This document shows positions 54,706-56,458 of a stretch of 56,458 nucleotides of DNA, piece by piece. Origin of the DNA: Xylophilus sp. (lineage in GTDB: Bacteria; Pseudomonadota; Gammaproteobacteria; Burkholderiales; Burkholderiaceae_C); NCBI GenBank assembly GCA_009914555.1, contig WNDY01000028.1, positions 1-56,458 of the forward strand. The letters are read 5' to 3'. Under the pieces are notes generated by a model. It was not told where the DNA came from, ran no database searches, and saw nothing but the letters and a program-made list of their open reading frames with translations. Position 1 is the first letter of the stretch, and every line of letters starts with the position of its first letter. The position numbers and the translations under genes were made by a program.

Positions 54706-55371
54706 ATGAAGAAACTGAACAAAGTAGCGATGTTGTTCGCCGCTGCAGCGCTCGCCACGGCCGCCGGCGCCCAAGCCCGCGTGACCGCAGCCAACGATGG
54801 CAACGTCATCGACAACTGGCAGAACGGCACCGGCGAACTGGTCTGGAAGAACGGTACCAACGAATACTGCTGGCGCGATTCCAACTGGACCCCCGCTACT
54901 GCAGCCAAGGGCTGCGACGGTGCTCTGGTTCCCGTAGCCGCTCCCGCGCCCGCTCCGGTCGTGACCCCGCCCGCTCCCGCGCCAGCACCGGCCCCCGTTG
55001 CTCCGGCTGTGGCTTCGAAGGTTACCTATGCTGCTGATGCCTTCTTCGACTTCGACAAGTCGGTCCTGAAGCCCGAAGGCCGCGCCAAGCTGGATGATCT
55101 GGTCTCCAAGATCCAGGGTATCAACCTCGAAGTGATCATCGCCGTCGGCCACACCGACTCGATCGGTACCGATGCCTACAACCAGAAACTGTCGGTCCGC
55201 CGCGCCGAAGCCGTGAAGGCTTACCTGGTGAGCAAGGGCGTCGAACGCAACCGCGTCTATACCGAAGGCAAGGGCGAGAAGCAGCCGGTGGCTGACAACC
55301 GCACCAAGGAAGGCCGCGCCAAGAACCGCCGCGTGGAAATCGAAGTGGTCGGTACCCGCGCTACCCGCTGA
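54706..55371 (+). CDS. ompA: OmpA-family outer-membrane protein, peptidoglycan-binding
   Basis: The 221-residue protein has a signal peptide (MKKLNKVAMLFAAAALATAAGAQA), a short Cys-containing domain (NEYCWRDSNWTPATAAKGCDGAL, probably one disulfide), an Ala-Pro linker (residues about 75-105) and an OmpA C-terminal domain (FFDFDKSVLKPEGRAKLDDL, VGHTDSIGTDAYNQKLSVRRAEAVKAYL, GKGEKQPVADNRTKEGRAKNRRVEIEV) with the Asp and Arg that bind diaminopimelate. It lacks the eight-strand barrel. AAGAGGAG before the ATG is a strong ribosome site, and codons are less GC-biased than in the neighbours, as in highly expressed genes. Confidence 0.94.
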   Translation: MKKLNKVAMLFAAAALATAAGAQARVTAANDGNVIDNWQNGTGELVWKNGTNEYCWRDSNWTPATAAKGCDGALVPVAAPAPAPVVTPPAPAPAPAPVAPAVASKVTYAADAFFDFDKSVLKPEGRAKLDDLVSKIQGINLEVIIAVGHTDSIGTDAYNQKLSVRRAEAVKAYLVSKGVERNRVYTEGKGEKQPVADNRTKEGRAKNRRVEIEVVGTRATR

Positions 55372-55396
55372 TCTTCATTCGGCTCACGCCGAATTC

Positions 55397-55424
55397 AAAA
55401 AGGCTCCCGCGAGGAGCCTTTTTT
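55397..55424 (+). terminator. Intrinsic terminator after ompA
   Basis: AAAAAGGCTCC-CGCGA-GGAGCCTTTTTT: an 11-bp stem ending in a T-run, active in principle on both strands. Confidence 0.9.
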
Positions 55425-55532
55425 ATTGGCTGTGACCCACCCTAGCCAGCGTTGACACATTTGCCTCCAAGAAAGGGCACATGTGATGGATTGAAGTTGT
55501 CCCGGTTCCCCGGACGGTTATCGGCTTGATTC

Positions 55533-55856
55533 TCAAGCCGGGATTGGATCTTCCTCGTTGATCTCGGTTGCCACTTGCACCTCGGCGACGACGCGGTGCT
55601 CGAACTCCTCAGGCGAGTGATAGCCCAGCGCCGAGTGGCGCCGGCGCGGGTTGTACCAGCCCTCGATGTAGCTGAACAACGCCGCCTTCGCCTCCACCTT
55701 GGATCGGAAGCTGCGTCGCTCGATCAACTCGCATTCGAGCGTCGCAAAGAAGCTCTCAGCCATGGCGTTGTCGTACGCGTCACCTACGCTGCCCATCGAT
55801 GGGCGCACGCCCATCTCAGCGCACCGTTGCCCGAACGCCAAGCTGGTGTACTGGGT
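55533..55856 (-). pseudogene. IS3-family transposase OrfB, C-terminal fragment cut by IS30
   Basis: From TQYTSLAFGQRC through GSVGDAYDNAMAESFFATLECEL to HSALGYHSPEEFEHR and a short tail, this is the last 105-110 residues of an IS3-type OrfB, of a different subgroup from the one at the left end. The catalytic Glu (AESFF) remains; the frame upstream, where the HSD motif should be, is replaced by the IS30 end at about 55857. The stretch 55425-55532 between the ompA terminator and this fragment holds no gene; it probably contains the IS end, which I could not delimit. Confidence 0.85.
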
Positions 55857-56458
55857 GGATTCAACCGGTCGTCGCAACACCGGGTTGAGCCGCGGATTTT
55901 AGGTAGTCATTTAAAGCCTCAGCCGGTGTCCTCCAGCTCAAGGTTTTGCGTGGTCTGTTGTTCAAGGTGGTGGCCACAGCCTGAAGCTCTGGCTCACCCC
56001 ATCGGCATAGGTCTGTACCCTTGGGGAAGTACTGTCGCAGCAGGCCGTTCGTGTTCTCGTTGGTGCCACGCTGCCATGGACTGTGCGGATCAGCGAAGAA
56101 GACCTTCACGCCAGATTCGATGGTGAACCGCGCGTGGTCGGACAGTTCCTTGCCGCGATCCCAAGTCAACGAGTGGCACAGTTGGCCAGGCAGCGTGGCC
56201 ACTGTCCTCTTGAGCGCATTGGCCATAGTGACGGCGCCATATCCTGCCAGTGGGGGGCCATTCTTTGTGCGGGGAGTCAGTCCGTAACCTGCTTCACGAG
56301 GCAGATGCACGAGCATGGTGAACCGCGTAGAGGGGCTGTCAGTATTTCTGTGTGTGAGGCGGTTGGTGAACTGGTTTCTGGCTGTTGATCTATCAGGCCC
56401 CTGCCAGGCCGCCGGAGGCCCCCCCGGTTGGCCCATGGACCCATGGCTCAGCCCCTCA
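55857..56458 (-). mobile_element. IS30-family insertion sequence, 3' part, nested in an IS3 gene
   Basis: The transposase 3' end and the terminus next to it (minus strand GTTGCGACGACCGGTTGAATCC) abut the IS3 OrfB fragment. The other end lies beyond the window. Confidence 0.75.
55861..56436 (-). CDS. IS30-family transposase, C-terminal part
   Basis: From STRFTMLVHLPREAGYGLTPRTKNGPPLAGYGAVTMANALKRTV to the end the frame is plainly IS30 transposase: LTWDRGKELSDHARFT has the second catalytic Asp and WQRGTNENTNGLLRQYFPKGTD the Glu. Upstream of about residue 37 (MGQPGGPPAAWQGPDRSTARNQF...) I do not recognise the family; the WEGDLI motif that carries the first catalytic Asp reads WQGPDR, so the copy looks damaged or rearranged near 56325. 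The reading frame may enter from beyond the window. Confidence 0.8.
   Translation of the reverse strand: MGQPGGPPAAWQGPDRSTARNQFTNRLTHRNTDSPSTRFTMLVHLPREAGYGLTPRTKNGPPLAGYGAVTMANALKRTVATLPGQLCHSLTWDRGKELSDHARFTIESGVKVFFADPHSPWQRGTNENTNGLLRQYFPKGTDLCRWGEPELQAVATTLNNRPRKTLSWRTPAEALNDYLKSAAQPGVATTG

Overview
The window is a high-GC bacterial chromosome segment that most resembles a betaproteobacterium of the order Burkholderiales, probably family Comamonadaceae. The evidence is gene order and content: rpsP-rimM-trmD-rplS, then gyrA-serC-pheA-tyrA-aroA/cmk-rpsA-ihfB-lapA-lapB with aroA and cmk fused into one frame; several orphan Bug-type tripartite tricarboxylate receptors; a phasin, which points to polyhydroxyalkanoate storage; and a second infA outside the ribosomal operons. 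No rRNA, tRNA or CRISPR array was recognised. Both ends lie in insertion-sequence fragments (IS3 on the left, IS30 inside an IS3 gene on the right), which fits a contig that stops at repeats.

Layout. 1-2103: an IS3 remnant that has removed the start of a DUF47 gene, then its partner pit phosphate transporter. 2113-3092: a TM2-type membrane protein and a GNAT acetyltransferase on the minus strand. 3249-5579: rpsP-rimM-trmD-rplS. 5674-9550: NUDIX CoA pyrophosphatase, CobD/CbiB-like membrane protein, hisC and a TraB/GumN protein. 9554-12134 (minus): rsgA, a pterin carbinolamine dehydratase and an M48 protease, all joined by 4-bp overlaps. 12186-16461: orn, a DEAD-box helicase and a PAS-PAS-GGDEF cyclase. 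16523-23630: Bcr/CflA exporter, infA2, SDR dehydrogenase, patatin lipoprotein, phasin, pncB and a 2-hydroxyacid dehydrogenase. 23630-26097: rmuC and an MFS protein.

26166-33574 is the main accessory region: a LacI-family regulator, two tandem GntR-like operators, then a DapA-family lyase, an enolase-superfamily dehydratase and an Ldh2-type dehydrogenase interleaved with three Bug receptors, the last broken by an in-frame TAG. It looks like a catabolic operon for an unidentified sugar acid. 33588-35744 holds a LOG-family gene with a damaged 5' end and an MFS exporter. 35789-42055 (minus) encodes a complete Mrp/Pha-type cation/proton antiporter with subunits A and B fused. 42220-54476 (minus) runs from a ComEA-like protein through lapB, lapA, ihfB, rpsA, aroA/cmk, tyrA, pheA and serC to gyrA. 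54706-55371 is an OmpA-family lipoprotein-like envelope gene; IS debris follows.

The most unusual signal is a dispersed bipartite 20-bp motif, CGCT-N7-YATACYCCC. It occurs perfectly six times with a fixed spacer and has at least three degenerate relatives, mostly at stop codons or in gaps between genes and once inside aroA. Other regulatory candidates are an 18-bp perfect palindrome between the SDR and patatin genes, a PhaR-like operator before the phasin gene, a 122-bp element bounded by 15-bp inverted repeats between ihfB and rpsA, and long structured leaders before infA2 and the DEAD-box gene.
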